A DNA stretch of 64,000 nucleotides from Acidobacteriota bacterium. Lineage in GTDB: Bacteria > Acidobacteriota > Holophagae > Holophagales > Holophagaceae. The stretch is from assembly GCA_016192145.1 (NCBI GenBank), contig JACPUT010000008.1:267496-331495 (forward strand), in the 5' to 3' direction. The notes under the pieces are model-generated. The model had not been told where the DNA came from. It was given only the letters and a program-made list of their open reading frames with translations, and searched no databases. Shown piece after piece: positions 1 to 8,048 of this stretch (its first letter is position 1; every line of letters begins with the position of its first letter). Made by a program: the position numbers and the translations under genes.

Positions 1-201
1 GTCGAAGTAGTAGTAGGCGAACACGGAGCAGCCCACGGGGGAGACGAGCACGGTGCGGTCCTGGATCCCCAGGGCCTCGATGCTCTCGGCCAGCTCGCGG
101 TGCACGATGCCGTGACCGCAGCCGGGGCAGTAGTGGGTGCTGTGCCCCTTGAGGCCTTCGCCGTGGGAGTGGCGATCGAACTTCTCGTAGAAGACGCTCA
201 T
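1..201 (-). CDS. 2-oxoacid:ferredoxin oxidoreductase, beta (TPP) subunit, partial
   Basis: This is the N-terminal 67 residues of the thiamine-diphosphate-binding beta subunit; the rest lies beyond the left window edge. The segment shows the YCPGCGHG motif, whose cysteines ligate the catalytic [4Fe-4S] cluster in this enzyme family, followed by [12 protein letters not shown], typical of the VOR/KOR-type beta subunit. The ATG overlaps the stop codon of the alpha-subunit gene (ATGA), so the two subunits are probably translationally coupled. The complex oxidatively decarboxylates a 2-oxoacid to acyl-CoA and reduces ferredoxin in the cytoplasm. The substrate (2-oxoglutarate, branched-chain 2-oxoacid or other) cannot be decided from this fragment. 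Confidence 0.9.
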   Translation of the reverse strand, partial: MSVFYEKFDRHSHGEGLKGHSTHYCPGCGHGIVHRELAESIEALGIQDRTVLVSPVGCSVFAYYYFD

Positions 202-1607
202 CGGGCACCCCCCTTCAACACGGCTGCGACAATCTCGGTTTGCTGGGGCAGGATGCCGCCGTAGCGCTGCACGGGCGTGATGGGCGGGCAGGCCAGGCCG
301 GCGTGGCTGAGGGCGAGGCGCAGCTCATCCTCGAGCTGGCCGGGGCTCGCTTCCACCATGACGAGGCGCTTCACCTGGGGCAGGAGGGGCTTGAGGCCCT
401 CGATGGGGAAGGGCCAGATGGTGATGGGGCGGAAGAGGCCGGCCTTGATGCCCTGGGCGCGGAGATCCTCCACGGCACCCTTGGCCATGCGGGCGGGGGT
501 GTTGCAGGCCACGAGGAGCACGTCGGCATCCCCGGTGCGGTAGGTGTCGAACATGGCCTCGGCCTTCATGGCGTCGTACTTGGCCAGGAGCTTCACGTTG
601 TGGGCTTCGAGGTCGGGCTCGCTGAGGAAGATGGAGCAGATGAGGTTGCCGCGGTGCTCGCGGTCGCCCCACACGGCCCACTCGGGCAGGCCGGGTTTCG
701 TCATGGTCGCGGGCAGCTTCACCACGCCCGTCATCTGGCCCAGGTAGCCATCGGCGGCGATGATCACGGGGTTGCGGTACTTGAAGCTCAGCTCGAAGGC
801 CTTGCGGGAGAGGTCCAGCATCTCCTGCGGCGTGGCCGGGGCGAGCACGATGGCGTGGGTGTTGCCGTGGCCGAGGCCGCGGGTCATGAGCTTGAGATCG
901 GCCTGTTCCGGCGCGATATTGCCCAGGCCGGGGCCGCCGCGCATGACGTTGACGATGACGCCCGGGAGTTCCGCGCCGATCATGTAGCTGATGCCTTCCA
1001 GCATCAGGCTGAAGCCCGGGCTGCTGGTGAAGGTCATGCAGGGCAGGCCCGCGCCGGAGCAGCCATACATCATGTTGATGGCGGCCACCTCGCTGACGGC
1101 CTGCACGAAGGCGCCATCCAGCTTGGGAAGCACCTTGGCCATGAGCTCGGCCCCTTCCGTGCTCGGAGTGATGGGGTAGCCGAAGACGTGGCGGCAACCG
1201 GCGAGCAGGGCGCCCAGGGCCGAGGCGTAGGTGCCCTTCAGCACCATGGGCTGGCCCAGGGGCAGGGGGATCTCCTCGGAAGGCTGGGCCTTCGCCACGG
1301 GGGCGCCGGTCTCCTTGGCGCCGAAGAGGTTCTTGGGATCCTCGAGATCGAAGTCGCCATGCGCGTCCGTGGCTACGGGGCCCGCCTGGGGGCGCAGTCC
1401 GTAGGGTTCAGGGCAGGCTTGGACGCACAGCTGGCAGCCGTTGCAGTTGTCCAGGTTCAGGTTCACCGGCACGAGGCCCGTGGCGGCGTTGATGGCGTCA
1501 CCTTCCGTGATGCACTCCTTGGGGCAGGCGTCGATGCAGCGAAGGCAGCCCTTGCAGTACTCGGGCTCCAGGAACGGCTTGGGGCGTTGGGATGCGGGAA
1601 TGGCCAT
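198..1607 (-). CDS. 2-oxoacid:ferredoxin oxidoreductase, alpha subunit with fused N-terminal ferredoxin domain
   Basis: The protein of about 469 residues fuses two parts. Residues 18-65 hold a two-[4Fe-4S] ferredoxin: [12 protein letters not shown] and [12 protein letters not shown], each C-x2-C-x2-C-x3-C. From about residue 118 comes the pyrimidine-binding alpha domain, with [12 protein letters not shown]. In many relatives the ferredoxin (delta) subunit is a separate gene. I chose the ATG at 1607 because GAGGG lies six bases upstream; a TTG seven codons earlier is possible but lacks a ribosome site. The beta subunit follows with a 4-base overlap. The pair should pass electrons from 2-oxoacid decarboxylation to ferredoxin. 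Substrate specificity is unresolved (VorB/KorA-like). Confidence 0.9.
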   Translation of the reverse strand: MAIPASQRPKPFLEPEYCKGCLRCIDACPKECITEGDAINAATGLVPVNLNLDNCNGCQLCVQACPEPYGLRPQAGPVATDAHGDFDLEDPKNLFGAKETGAPVAKAQPSEEIPLPLGQPMVLKGTYASALGALLAGCRHVFGYPITPSTEGAELMAKVLPKLDGAFVQAVSEVAAINMMYGCSGAGLPCMTFTSSPGFSLMLEGISYMIGAELPGVIVNVMRGGPGLGNIAPEQADLKLMTRGLGHGNTHAIVLAPATPQEMLDLSRKAFELSFKYRNPVIIAADGYLGQMTGVVKLPATMTKPGLPEWAVWGDREHRGNLICSIFLSEPDLEAHNVKLLAKYDAMKAEAMFDTYRTGDADVLLVACNTPARMAKGAVEDLRAQGIKAGLFRPITIWPFPIEGLKPLLPQVKRLVMVEASPGQLEDELRLALSHAGLACPPITPVQRYGGILPQQTEIVAAVLKGGAR

Positions 1608-1688
1608 GGATTTACCCTCGGTCTCCAAGATCAGGCTTGGCCCCTGTGCAAGCTGTCACACGGTCAGTGCGGCCCATCACATGGAATA

Positions 1689-1710
1689 AATCCGGCAAAA
1701 ATTCCGGATT
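1689..1710 (-). terminator. hairpin with T-rich flank, possible terminator
   Basis: AATCCGG and CCGGATT form a 7-bp stem around an 8-base A/T-rich loop. Read on the minus strand it is followed by TTATTCC. It lies between the small Cys-rich gene and the oxidoreductase operon and could end transcription of the former. Confidence 0.4.
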
Positions 1711-1739
1711 GAGACGCGCCGTCTGTCTCAAGGCGCGGC

Positions 1740-1763
1740 GCGAGGCCGGATGGCCGGCCTCGC
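1740..1763 (-). terminator. GC-rich perfect hairpin downstream of small gene
   Basis: GCGAGGCCGG and CCGGCCTCGC are perfectly complementary (10 bp) around the loop ATGG. The hairpin starts about 23 bases after the stop codon of the minus-strand gene that ends at 1787. No U-tract follows, so it may act together with the second hairpin at 1689-1710. Confidence 0.4.
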
Positions 1764-1786
1764 GGGAACGCGGTCTGTGATCGGGG

Positions 1787-2011
1787 TCAGGCTTTGGCGA
1801 ATGACTCCAGGGCGGCCATGAGCAGGTGGCAGCGCTCGCACTCATCGCTGGGGGAGCCGCAGGGGAAGCCGTCGATGCCGATGCCCGCGCAGCGGGGGTT
1901 GTGTTCCGCGAGGATGAGCAGCTCCGTGCAGGCCTTGGCCATGGGGGCCTGCTTGTCCTCGGGGAGGTTGCGGAGGGTATCGATGAGCTTCGTTTCGTGG
2001 GGGGCCAGCAT
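1787..2011 (-). CDS. small Cys-containing protein, unknown function
   Basis: This is a 74-residue protein of a family I do not recognise. It starts at the ATG preceded by GAAGGAGG with ideal spacing; an in-frame upstream extension to 2038 would bury that ribosome site, so I reject it. It has no signal peptide or membrane segment. The N-terminal half looks helical (LIDTLRNLPEDKQ). The second half holds CAGIGIDGFPCG and DECERC, giving five cysteines counting one earlier in the chain, so a metal or Fe-S site is possible. It is codirectional with the oxidoreductase genes but separated from them by two hairpins. Confidence 0.7.
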   Translation of the reverse strand: MLAPHETKLIDTLRNLPEDKQAPMAKACTELLILAEHNPRCAGIGIDGFPCGSPSDECERCHLLMAALESFAKA

Positions 2012-2150
2012 GGTCGCCTCCTTCGGTTGCTCCCCCAAGATGGGGTGGGATTGGGGGGACCGCCGTCACAGGTGCGATGGGTTTTCAGACCCGGTTTCAG
2101 CGCAATGACGCCATGACGAGAGATCCCGGATATCGGGACAAACAGAAGGA

Positions 2151-2190
2151 GCACAGAGGCCGCAGAGAAATGCACAGAGGCCACAGAGGC
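2151..2190. repeat. CACAGAGG-unit repeat, one-sided copy
   Basis: The tract has three copies of CACAGAGGC or CACAGAGGCC plus the variant CGCAGAGA. It is the same unit that forms the full palindromic element at 52801-52873, but no reverse-complement half is present here, so it looks like a half or decayed element. Confidence 0.6.
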
Positions 2191-2214
2191 CCGCCGACCC
2201 AACCGCGCGATCAG

Positions 2215-2315
2215 GCCCCAATCCCGGGCCGGGCCCGGGCGGGCCAATGAAGGCCCGCCAAGGCCCAGCCTGGGATCAAGGGCCGCCTGGCGGCCCTTGG
2301 GCGCGAAGCGCCTGG
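2215..2315. repeat. cluster of GC-rich hairpins
   Basis: Adjacent perfect stems occur. GGCGGGCC (2238-2245) pairs with GGCCCGCC (2252-2259). AAGGGCCGC (2278-2286) pairs with GCGGCCCTT (2290-2298). GGCGC-GAA-GCGCC follows directly. ATCCC at 2221 can also close on GGGAT at 2272. This may be a strong transcriptional barrier or a REP-like repeat. Confidence 0.5.
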
Positions 2316-2618
2316 GCCTGCTCGCGACGCGGTACCCATGGCGCGGGCGAGGCCTTGGACGGGCGAATTCAAGGGTGGGTCGGGGGCCCTCTGTGTTCCA
2401 TCCTTTCCCAACCCGAGGCGTTGGGCTTCCGCTCGGGCAGGCGTCCTGGCGAGGATGGAATTCCCAGAAGCTCATTCTTGGCGTGGTTGCGCTGGCTCCT
2501 GTCATGCCATGTCGAACGATTGCGTTGACCCCGGGGTGGACGGATCTCCCCTCGGGGCGAGCGGTAGCCCTTCACGGGAGGTTCACGCGAAACTGGGGGA
2601 TTCCCCCTTGGAGGTGCC

Positions 2619-4643
2619 ATGTCCCGCATCCTGCGCCAGCTCGCCCTGGGCGCCCTATCCCTCAGCCTCGCGGCCCAGGGGAAACCGGCCTCCAGCCTGG
2701 GCTTCGATCCCGCGAACGTCGATTCCTCCGTGAAGGCCTGTGAAGATTTCTACGGCTACGCCAACGGCGGGTGGATGAAGCGCAACGCGATCCCCGCGGA
2801 CAAGGCCCGCTGGGGCGCCTTCGAGGAGCTGATGGATCGCAACCGCGCCCACATCAAGGCGGTGCTGGATGAGACCAGCCCCCGCCGGGACTGGCCGAAG
2901 GGCAGCGTCGAGCAGCAGGTGGGTGACTTTTTCGCGTCGGGCATGGATGAGGCCCGCATCGAGAAGCTGGGCCTGAAGCCGCTGGCGGCCGATTTGAAGC
3001 GCATCGAGGGCTTCACGAAGCTCTCCCAGCTCCCCCACTTCCTCGCCGAAAGCCACAACCTGGGCCTGGGCGCCGGGTTCGCCTTCTTCGTGGGCCAGGA
3101 TGCCAAGGAAAGCACCCGCTACCTGGGGGCCTTGAACCAGGGGGGCCTGGGCCTGCCGGACCGGGACTACTACCTGCTGCAGGACAAGAAGAACGCGGGC
3201 ATTCGCGCGGAGTACGAGGCCCACGTGGCCCGGGTCTTCGCCCTCGCCGGAGAAAAGCCCGAGCTCGCCAAGGTCCACGCCCGCATGGTGGTGGACCTGG
3301 AGACCCAGCTCGCCCAGGCGGCGTGGTCCCGGGTGGAGAACCGGAATCCCAACAAGACCTACAACAAGCGCACCCTCGATCAGCTGAGCGCGGAGGCGCC
3401 GGGCTTCGATTGGAAGGCCTACTTCCAGGCCCGCGGCGCCCAACTCTCGGAGGTCAACCTCCGCCAACCCTCCTTCTTCAAGGCCTTCGGTGAGTTGGCC
3501 CAAAAGGTCCAGACGCCCCAATGGCGGGTGTACTTCAAATGGAATCTGCTCCGCGCCGGTTCCTCGGCCCTGCCCAAGGCCTTTGGGGATGAAGCCTTCG
3601 CCTTCAACGGCAAGTTCCTCAACGGCACGCCGGAGCAGGAAGCCCGCTGGAAGCGCATCCAGGCGGCCACGGATGGCAACCTCGGTGAAGCCCTGGGGCA
3701 ACTCTACGTGAAGAAGGCCTTCAGTCCCGAGGCCAAGCAGAAGGTGCTCGACATGGTGGCCAACATGCGCGCCGTGCTGAAGGAACGCATCCTCGGCCTG
3801 GAGTGGATGGGCGAAGCGACGAAGCGGCAGGCCATCCGCAAGCTGGAGGCCTTCGGCGTGAAGATGGCCTACCCCGATCACTGGCGCACCTACGCCTTCG
3901 ACGTGAAGCGCGACGATTACTTCGGAAACCTGCGCCGCGCCCGCCTCTTCGAAACGAAGCGCAACCTGGCGAAGCTGGGCAAGGCCATCGACCGCACCGA
4001 GTGGAACATGACGCCGCCCACCGTGAACGCCTACTACAGCCCCACCATGAACGAGATCGTCTTTCCCGCGGGCATCCTGCAGCCGCCCTTCTTCGATCCC
4101 AAGGCGGATATGGCGGTGAACTACGGCGGTATCGGCTACGTGATCGGCCACGAGATGACCCATGGCTTCGATGACAGCGGCAGCCAGTTTGACGCGGAGG
4201 GCAACCTCAAGAACTGGTGGACGGAGGCGGATCGCAAGGCCTATGAATCCCGCGCCGATCTGGTGGTGAAGCAGTACGAAGGCTACGAACCCCTCAAGGG
4301 CGAACACGTGAACGGCAAGCTCACCCTGGGCGAGAACATCGCCGACCTGGGCGGGATGAAGATCGCCTTCGCCGCCTGGAAGAAGAGTCTGGGCGGCCAG
4401 CCCGCGCCCATCCTCGAGGGCTTCACCGGTGAGCAGCGCTTCTTCATCGGTGCCGCCCAGGTGTGGCGCAACCACATCCGTCCCGAGGCCCTCAGCGTGC
4501 GCCTGAAGACGGATCCCCACAGCCCCGGCCGCCAGCGCGTGGTGGGCCCCATGTCCAATCTGCCGGAATTCTTCGAGACCTTCGGCTGTGGGGATGGCCA
4601 GCCCATGAAGCGGGAGGAGGAAGCCCGCCCCGCCATCTGGTAG
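2619..4643 (+). CDS. secreted M13-family (neprilysin/PepO-like) zinc metallopeptidase
   Basis: The protein of 674 residues starts with a Sec signal peptide ending near SLAAQG. The M13 N-terminal domain begins at about residue 30 (ACEDFYGYANGGWM). The catalytic domain has HEMTH at 511-515 (zinc ligands H511 and H515, catalytic E512) and ENIADLGG at 572-579, which supplies the third zinc ligand E572 and the D576 that orients it. The C-terminal W of the family is kept (PAIW). GGAGG sits correctly before the ATG. The enzyme should cleave oligopeptides outside the cytoplasm. A second M13 gene follows, and a terminator separates the two. Confidence 0.95.
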   Translation: MSRILRQLALGALSLSLAAQGKPASSLGFDPANVDSSVKACEDFYGYANGGWMKRNAIPADKARWGAFEELMDRNRAHIKAVLDETSPRRDWPKGSVEQQVGDFFASGMDEARIEKLGLKPLAADLKRIEGFTKLSQLPHFLAESHNLGLGAGFAFFVGQDAKESTRYLGALNQGGLGLPDRDYYLLQDKKNAGIRAEYEAHVARVFALAGEKPELAKVHARMVVDLETQLAQAAWSRVENRNPNKTYNKRTLDQLSAEAPGFDWKAYFQARGAQLSEVNLRQPSFFKAFGELAQKVQTPQWRVYFKWNLLRAGSSALPKAFGDEAFAFNGKFLNGTPEQEARWKRIQAATDGNLGEALGQLYVKKAFSPEAKQKVLDMVANMRAVLKERILGLEWMGEATKRQAIRKLEAFGVKMAYPDHWRTYAFDVKRDDYFGNLRRARLFETKRNLAKLGKAIDRTEWNMTPPTVNAYYSPTMNEIVFPAGILQPPFFDPKADMAVNYGGIGYVIGHEMTHGFDDSGSQFDAEGNLKNWWTEADRKAYESRADLVVKQYEGYEPLKGEHVNGKLTLGENIADLGGMKIAFAAWKKSLGGQPAPILEGFTGEQRFFIGAAQVWRNHIRPEALSVRLKTDPHSPGRQRVVGPMSNLPEFFETFGCGDGQPMKREEEARPAIW

Positions 4644-4678
4644 GCACGAAGCACCGGGATGAAATGATGTGAAGGTGG

Positions 4679-4708
4679 GGGCCGGGGACGAAACTCCCCG
4701 GTCCTTTT
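4679..4708 (+). terminator. rho-independent terminator after first M13 gene
   Basis: GGGCCGGGGA and TCCCCGGTCC form a 10-bp stem (one G-U pair) around CGAAAC, followed directly by TTTT. Confidence 0.75.
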
Positions 4709-4733
4709 CCGTATGCTGAAGGAGGAGTCCCCC

Positions 4734-6743
4734 ATGCGCATCCAAGCCCTTCCCCTCGCCCTCACCCTGGTCTGCGGCGCCCTGTCGGCCCAGCAGCCCC
4801 AGCCCGAACGGGCCGTCCTCGGGGTGGATCCCGGGTACATGGATCGCAGCGTCGACCCTTGCAAGGACTTCTACCGCTATGCCAACGGGACGTACGATCG
4901 GGAACCCATTCCGGCGGCCTACGGCTCCTTCGGCGTGAACCAGGAAATCGACGACCGCAACTGGGCGTTGCTCAAGGGCATCCTCGAAAGCGCCGCCGCG
5001 GCCACGGCCACGCCGGGAACGGCGACCCAGCGCATCGGCGATTTCTACGCCAGCGCCATGGATGAGGCCGCCATCGAGGCCGCGGGCCTCGCCCCGCTCA
5101 AACCCTGGCTCGAGCGCATCGAAGGGCTCAAAGGCCCCAAGGACCTGGCGCCCCTCCTGGCGGAAATGCACAAGGCCGGCCTGCGGGCGGGCTTCGGCTT
5201 CAGCGTGGGCATCGACGATAAGGACGCCACCGCCATGATCGGCCAGTTCTACCAAGGAGGCCTGGGCCTCCCCGAGCGGGAGTACTACCTCCGCAAGGAC
5301 GCCAAGACCGTGGCCCACCGGAAGGCCTACGTGGCCCACGTGGCACGGATGCTGGAGCTATCCGGCCTGAAGGCCCCTGCCGCCAGGGCCGGTGCCCAGC
5401 GGGTGATGGCCCTGGAGACCCTGATGGCCCGCGCCTCGCGCACCCTGGAAGCCCTGCGGGATCCCCAAAAGAACTACCACAAGGTGGCGCGCGCCGAACT
5501 GGCCAAGGTGGGAAAGGGCTTCCGCTGGGAGGCCTATTTCGAGGCCCTGGGTTTCCCGGCAGCCGAACGGAACGTGCTCGTGGGCCAGCCTGATTTCCTG
5601 AAGGGCTTCGGGCTGCTGGCCTCCCGGGGTTCCCTGGGGGATTGGAAAGTCTACCTCCGCTGGCACCTGCTCAACGGCACCGCTTCGTCGCTGCCCAGGG
5701 CTTTCGATCAGGCCAACTTCAACTTCTACGGCCGCGTCCTCTCCGGCACCCAGGAGCAGCTGCCCCGCTGGAAGCGCATGCTGGTGGCGACGGACCGGGC
5801 CATCGGTTTCGACCTGGGCAAGCTGTACGTGGAGAAGGCCTTCAGCCCCGCGGCCAAGGCCAAGGTGCTGGAGATGGTGGCGTGGCACAAGGAAGCGCTG
5901 CGGCAGAGCATCCAGCGGGCCCCTTGGATGGGCGCGGCCACGAAGGTGCAGGCCCTCCGGAAACTCGACAGCATGACGGCGAAGGTCGGCTATCCCGACG
6001 TGTGGCGGGATTACAGCGCCCTCACCGTGGCCCGGCGGCCCCACGTCCTGAACACGATGGCGGCCAAGGCCTTCGAGTTCAACCGCCGGCTGGCCAAGCT
6101 GGGCAAGCCCGTGGATCGCACCGAGTGGCTGATGACGCCCCAGACCAACAACGCCTACTACGAACCCACGCTCAACGAGATCTGCCTGCCCGCGGGCATT
6201 CTGCAGGCGCCCTTCTTCGATGAGAAGGCCGACGACGCCTCCAACTACGGGGCCCTGGCCTCCACCATCGGCCATGAGATCCTCCATGGCTTTGATGATC
6301 AGGGCAGCCAATACGACGCCCAGGGGAATCTGAAGAACTGGTGGACCCCCGAGGATCGCAAGGGCTACGAGGCCCGCACAGGAGAGGTGGTGGCCCTCTA
6401 CGATTCATTCGAGCCCCTGCCGGGCCTGCACATCCTGGGCAAGCAGACCCTGGGCGAGAACCTGGCGGACATCGGCGGCCTCAAGCTCAGCTTTGAGGCC
6501 TGGAAGCTGGCCACCGCCGGCAAGACCCTCGCTCCCGCCGATGGCCTCAGCCCCGAGCAGCGCTTCTTCGTCGCCTTCGCCCAGGGCTGGCGCACCAACC
6601 AACGCCCCGAGGAAATCGACACCCTGGTGAAGAGCGACGTCCACAGCCCCGTGCGGGAACGGGTGCTCGGCCCCGCCAAGATGGTGGGCGCCTTCCAGGA
6701 GGCCTTCGGATGCAAGAACGGGAAGGTGCTGGAGCTCTGGTAG
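4734..6743 (+). CDS. secreted M13-family zinc metallopeptidase (second paralogue)
   Basis: The protein of 669 residues has a signal peptide ending near GALSAQQ. It shares the M13 layout with its upstream neighbour: CKDFYRYANGTY near the N-terminus, HEILH at about 514-518, ENLADIGG starting at about 575, and a C-terminal LELW. The start at 4734 is chosen because AAGGAGGAG lies just before it; an ATG at 4713 would encode that ribosome site. The two M13 proteins clearly differ over their length, so the duplication is not recent. Their substrate ranges may differ, but nothing in the sequence says how. Confidence 0.95.
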   Translation: MRIQALPLALTLVCGALSAQQPQPERAVLGVDPGYMDRSVDPCKDFYRYANGTYDREPIPAAYGSFGVNQEIDDRNWALLKGILESAAAATATPGTATQRIGDFYASAMDEAAIEAAGLAPLKPWLERIEGLKGPKDLAPLLAEMHKAGLRAGFGFSVGIDDKDATAMIGQFYQGGLGLPEREYYLRKDAKTVAHRKAYVAHVARMLELSGLKAPAARAGAQRVMALETLMARASRTLEALRDPQKNYHKVARAELAKVGKGFRWEAYFEALGFPAAERNVLVGQPDFLKGFGLLASRGSLGDWKVYLRWHLLNGTASSLPRAFDQANFNFYGRVLSGTQEQLPRWKRMLVATDRAIGFDLGKLYVEKAFSPAAKAKVLEMVAWHKEALRQSIQRAPWMGAATKVQALRKLDSMTAKVGYPDVWRDYSALTVARRPHVLNTMAAKAFEFNRRLAKLGKPVDRTEWLMTPQTNNAYYEPTLNEICLPAGILQAPFFDEKADDASNYGALASTIGHEILHGFDDQGSQYDAQGNLKNWWTPEDRKGYEARTGEVVALYDSFEPLPGLHILGKQTLGENLADIGGLKLSFEAWKLATAGKTLAPADGLSPEQRFFVAFAQGWRTNQRPEEIDTLVKSDVHSPVRERVLGPAKMVGAFQEAFGCKNGKVLELW

Positions 6744-6761
6744 TTCGGATCATCAAGCATC

Positions 6762-6814
6762 ACTGAACGGATCCGGCGCCCTGAAATTCCAGCGCGCCGG
6801 ATCCATTCAGTTTT
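6762..6814 (+). terminator. strong rho-independent terminator
   Basis: An 18-bp stem with a single G-U pair (ACTGAACGGATCCGGCGC against 6794-6811) encloses a 14-base loop and is followed by a T-run at 6811-6814. It ends the second M13 transcript. Confidence 0.85.
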
Positions 6815-6849
6815 GAGCTAGTGGGTGGACCAGGCGCAGACCCTGCCGT

Positions 6850-7266
6850 TCAGGGATCTCTTCTGAAAATTCCCGTCCCCGCACAGGTCTTGCAGGCGGT
6901 TTCAATTTGAAGGCTTCCCCGACATTTCTTGCATGGGAGCTTCACGGAACCACTGCCCGAGCACTTCGCGCAGGCCGAGGTGAACGCCGACTGGGTTCCG
7001 GTCCCCCTGCAGCGAGGGCACTTCGCACCATCACCGAGCACCCCTTTCGTGCCGCAGCGGGCGCAGGGCCCGGCCTCCTGGGAATAGGTGCCCGTTCCGG
7101 AGCATTTCCGGCAGCTCAGTGCGACGGATCCCTGGCCGCTGCAGAGATCGCAGGCGCAGGCCATGCGGCCGGTCCCCTCACATCGCAGGCATTTGACGCC
7201 TGAATCACCTGAAGATGACTTCGGAGAAGGTCGCTTCGGATTGGGGGGGGCGGATGGGGCGTTCAT
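6850..7266 (-). CDS. DnaJ-type zinc-finger repeat protein
   Basis: This short protein (about 138 residues) consists of a Ser/Pro/Lys-rich N-terminus and then eight CxxC motifs, most followed by GxG (CLRCEGTG, CDLCSGQG, CRKCSGTG, CPRCRGTG, CAKCSGSG, CKTCAGTG). This is the CxxCxGxG signature of the DnaJ/Hsp40 central zinc domain, here without a J-domain or peptide-binding domain. Four zinc sites are plausible. I prefer the ATG at 7266 because the G-run upstream is then six bases away; the ATG at 7272 is one base from it. Function is unknown; a protein-binding or redox-sensing role is inference. It lies in a lower-GC segment. Confidence 0.75.
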   Translation of the reverse strand: MNAPSAPPNPKRPSPKSSSGDSGVKCLRCEGTGRMACACDLCSGQGSVALSCRKCSGTGTYSQEAGPCARCGTKGVLGDGAKCPRCRGTGTQSAFTSACAKCSGSGSVKLPCKKCRGSLQIETACKTCAGTGIFRRDP

Positions 7267-7324
7267 GGGCATCCCCCAATGCTGATCTGAATCGAATGGT
7301 TAGGCCGAAGGGGTGCGTGCTTCA

Positions 7325-7978
7325 TCAATCCCAATCCTCTCGAACATGGTCCTCAACTGTGAACCCTCCGGATCTTTGACCAACGAGAAGCACCGTTTCG
7401 AGTGCCATGTATTGCTCGAGTTCTATGACAAGGTCCGGCAGCCCATCACAATTGAGATCTCCGACCCAGGCAATGCGCCACCCATTGTTAGAAGGGTCCT
7501 GATTCGCCTCGTGAAGTAGATGTGTGGAAATACCATGGCGGATTGCCGATAACGAATAGGAGCCATCGGGTTTCTTGTTACAGGAAATGGTGATCGGGTC
7601 TTTGCCGAATTTGGCCACCATGCGCGCTGGGAGGCGAGTCTTCACTCGTTCAATAACTCCTGTCGGGATTTTCCCCGGGCGCAAGTCGGCACCTCGGAAC
7701 CAAAAACGGAGTTTCCCTTTGGCTCCCCTTGGTGGGAGAACCTGAAAATCCTCTTCGTGAGGGCTCATGCTCCCCGCTGGCCGAAACCTCGGCGAACCAC
7801 TTATCAGCTCGAAACCGTTTGAGGTCGACATCAAGGCGAACCAGGATCCTTGATTTAAAAGGTCGACTCCGCCCTTGCTGACCACGCGATGAGGAAAAAT
7901 CTCGAAATGGCCTTTCGGCTTATCGCCGGAGACCAGGTGAACAGAGAGAAGAGTGAGTGCGAGAAATCTAGAATTCAC
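7325..7978 (-). CDS. secreted orphan protein with a DxDG (FG-GAP/Ca-binding-like) motif
   Basis: If it starts at the GTG at 7978, the product is 217 residues with a plausible signal peptide (NSRFLALTLLSVHLVSG). The frame stays open further upstream, to 8071, but that would overlap the end of the aminopeptidase gene and lose the signal sequence. Near the C-terminus GDLNCDGLPDLVIE matches the calcium-binding D-x-D-G-x-x-D loop of FG-GAP/dockerin-like repeats, present once. I do not recognise the rest. Base composition is clearly more AT-rich than the flanking peptidase genes, and codon choice is less GC3-biased, which suggests acquisition by transfer. Confidence 0.6.
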   Translation of the reverse strand: MNSRFLALTLLSVHLVSGDKPKGHFEIFPHRVVSKGGVDLLNQGSWFALMSTSNGFELISGSPRFRPAGSMSPHEEDFQVLPPRGAKGKLRFWFRGADLRPGKIPTGVIERVKTRLPARMVAKFGKDPITISCNKKPDGSYSLSAIRHGISTHLLHEANQDPSNNGWRIAWVGDLNCDGLPDLVIELEQYMALETVLLVGQRSGGFTVEDHVREDWD

Positions 7979-8048
7979 GAGTGCATGAACCCCAAAAAAA
8001 GACGTGGCTTCGGCCTGATTTTGAATCGGCGGAAAAAGTAACCCCAAG

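Larger units (their letters stand above)
2012..2618. other. 607-bp gene-free stretch with repeat and hairpins
   Basis: I see no convincing gene here. It holds a CACAGAGG-type repeat (about 2151-2190) and a dense run of GC-rich hairpins (about 2215-2315). Its right end should contain the promoter and leader of the M13 peptidase gene, but no clear -35/-10 pair stands out. Confidence 0.6.

Noticed and set aside
240..1712. Open frame of 490 codons on the plus strand opposite the oxidoreductase alpha gene
   Set aside because: Low-complexity Gly/Ala/His-rich translation typical of the antisense of GC-rich genes; the minus-strand frame has clear family motifs.
2655..5339. Open frame of 894 codons on the minus strand across both M13 genes
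   Set aside because: It spans two well-supported genes and their terminator in antisense; translation is compositionally biased without motifs.
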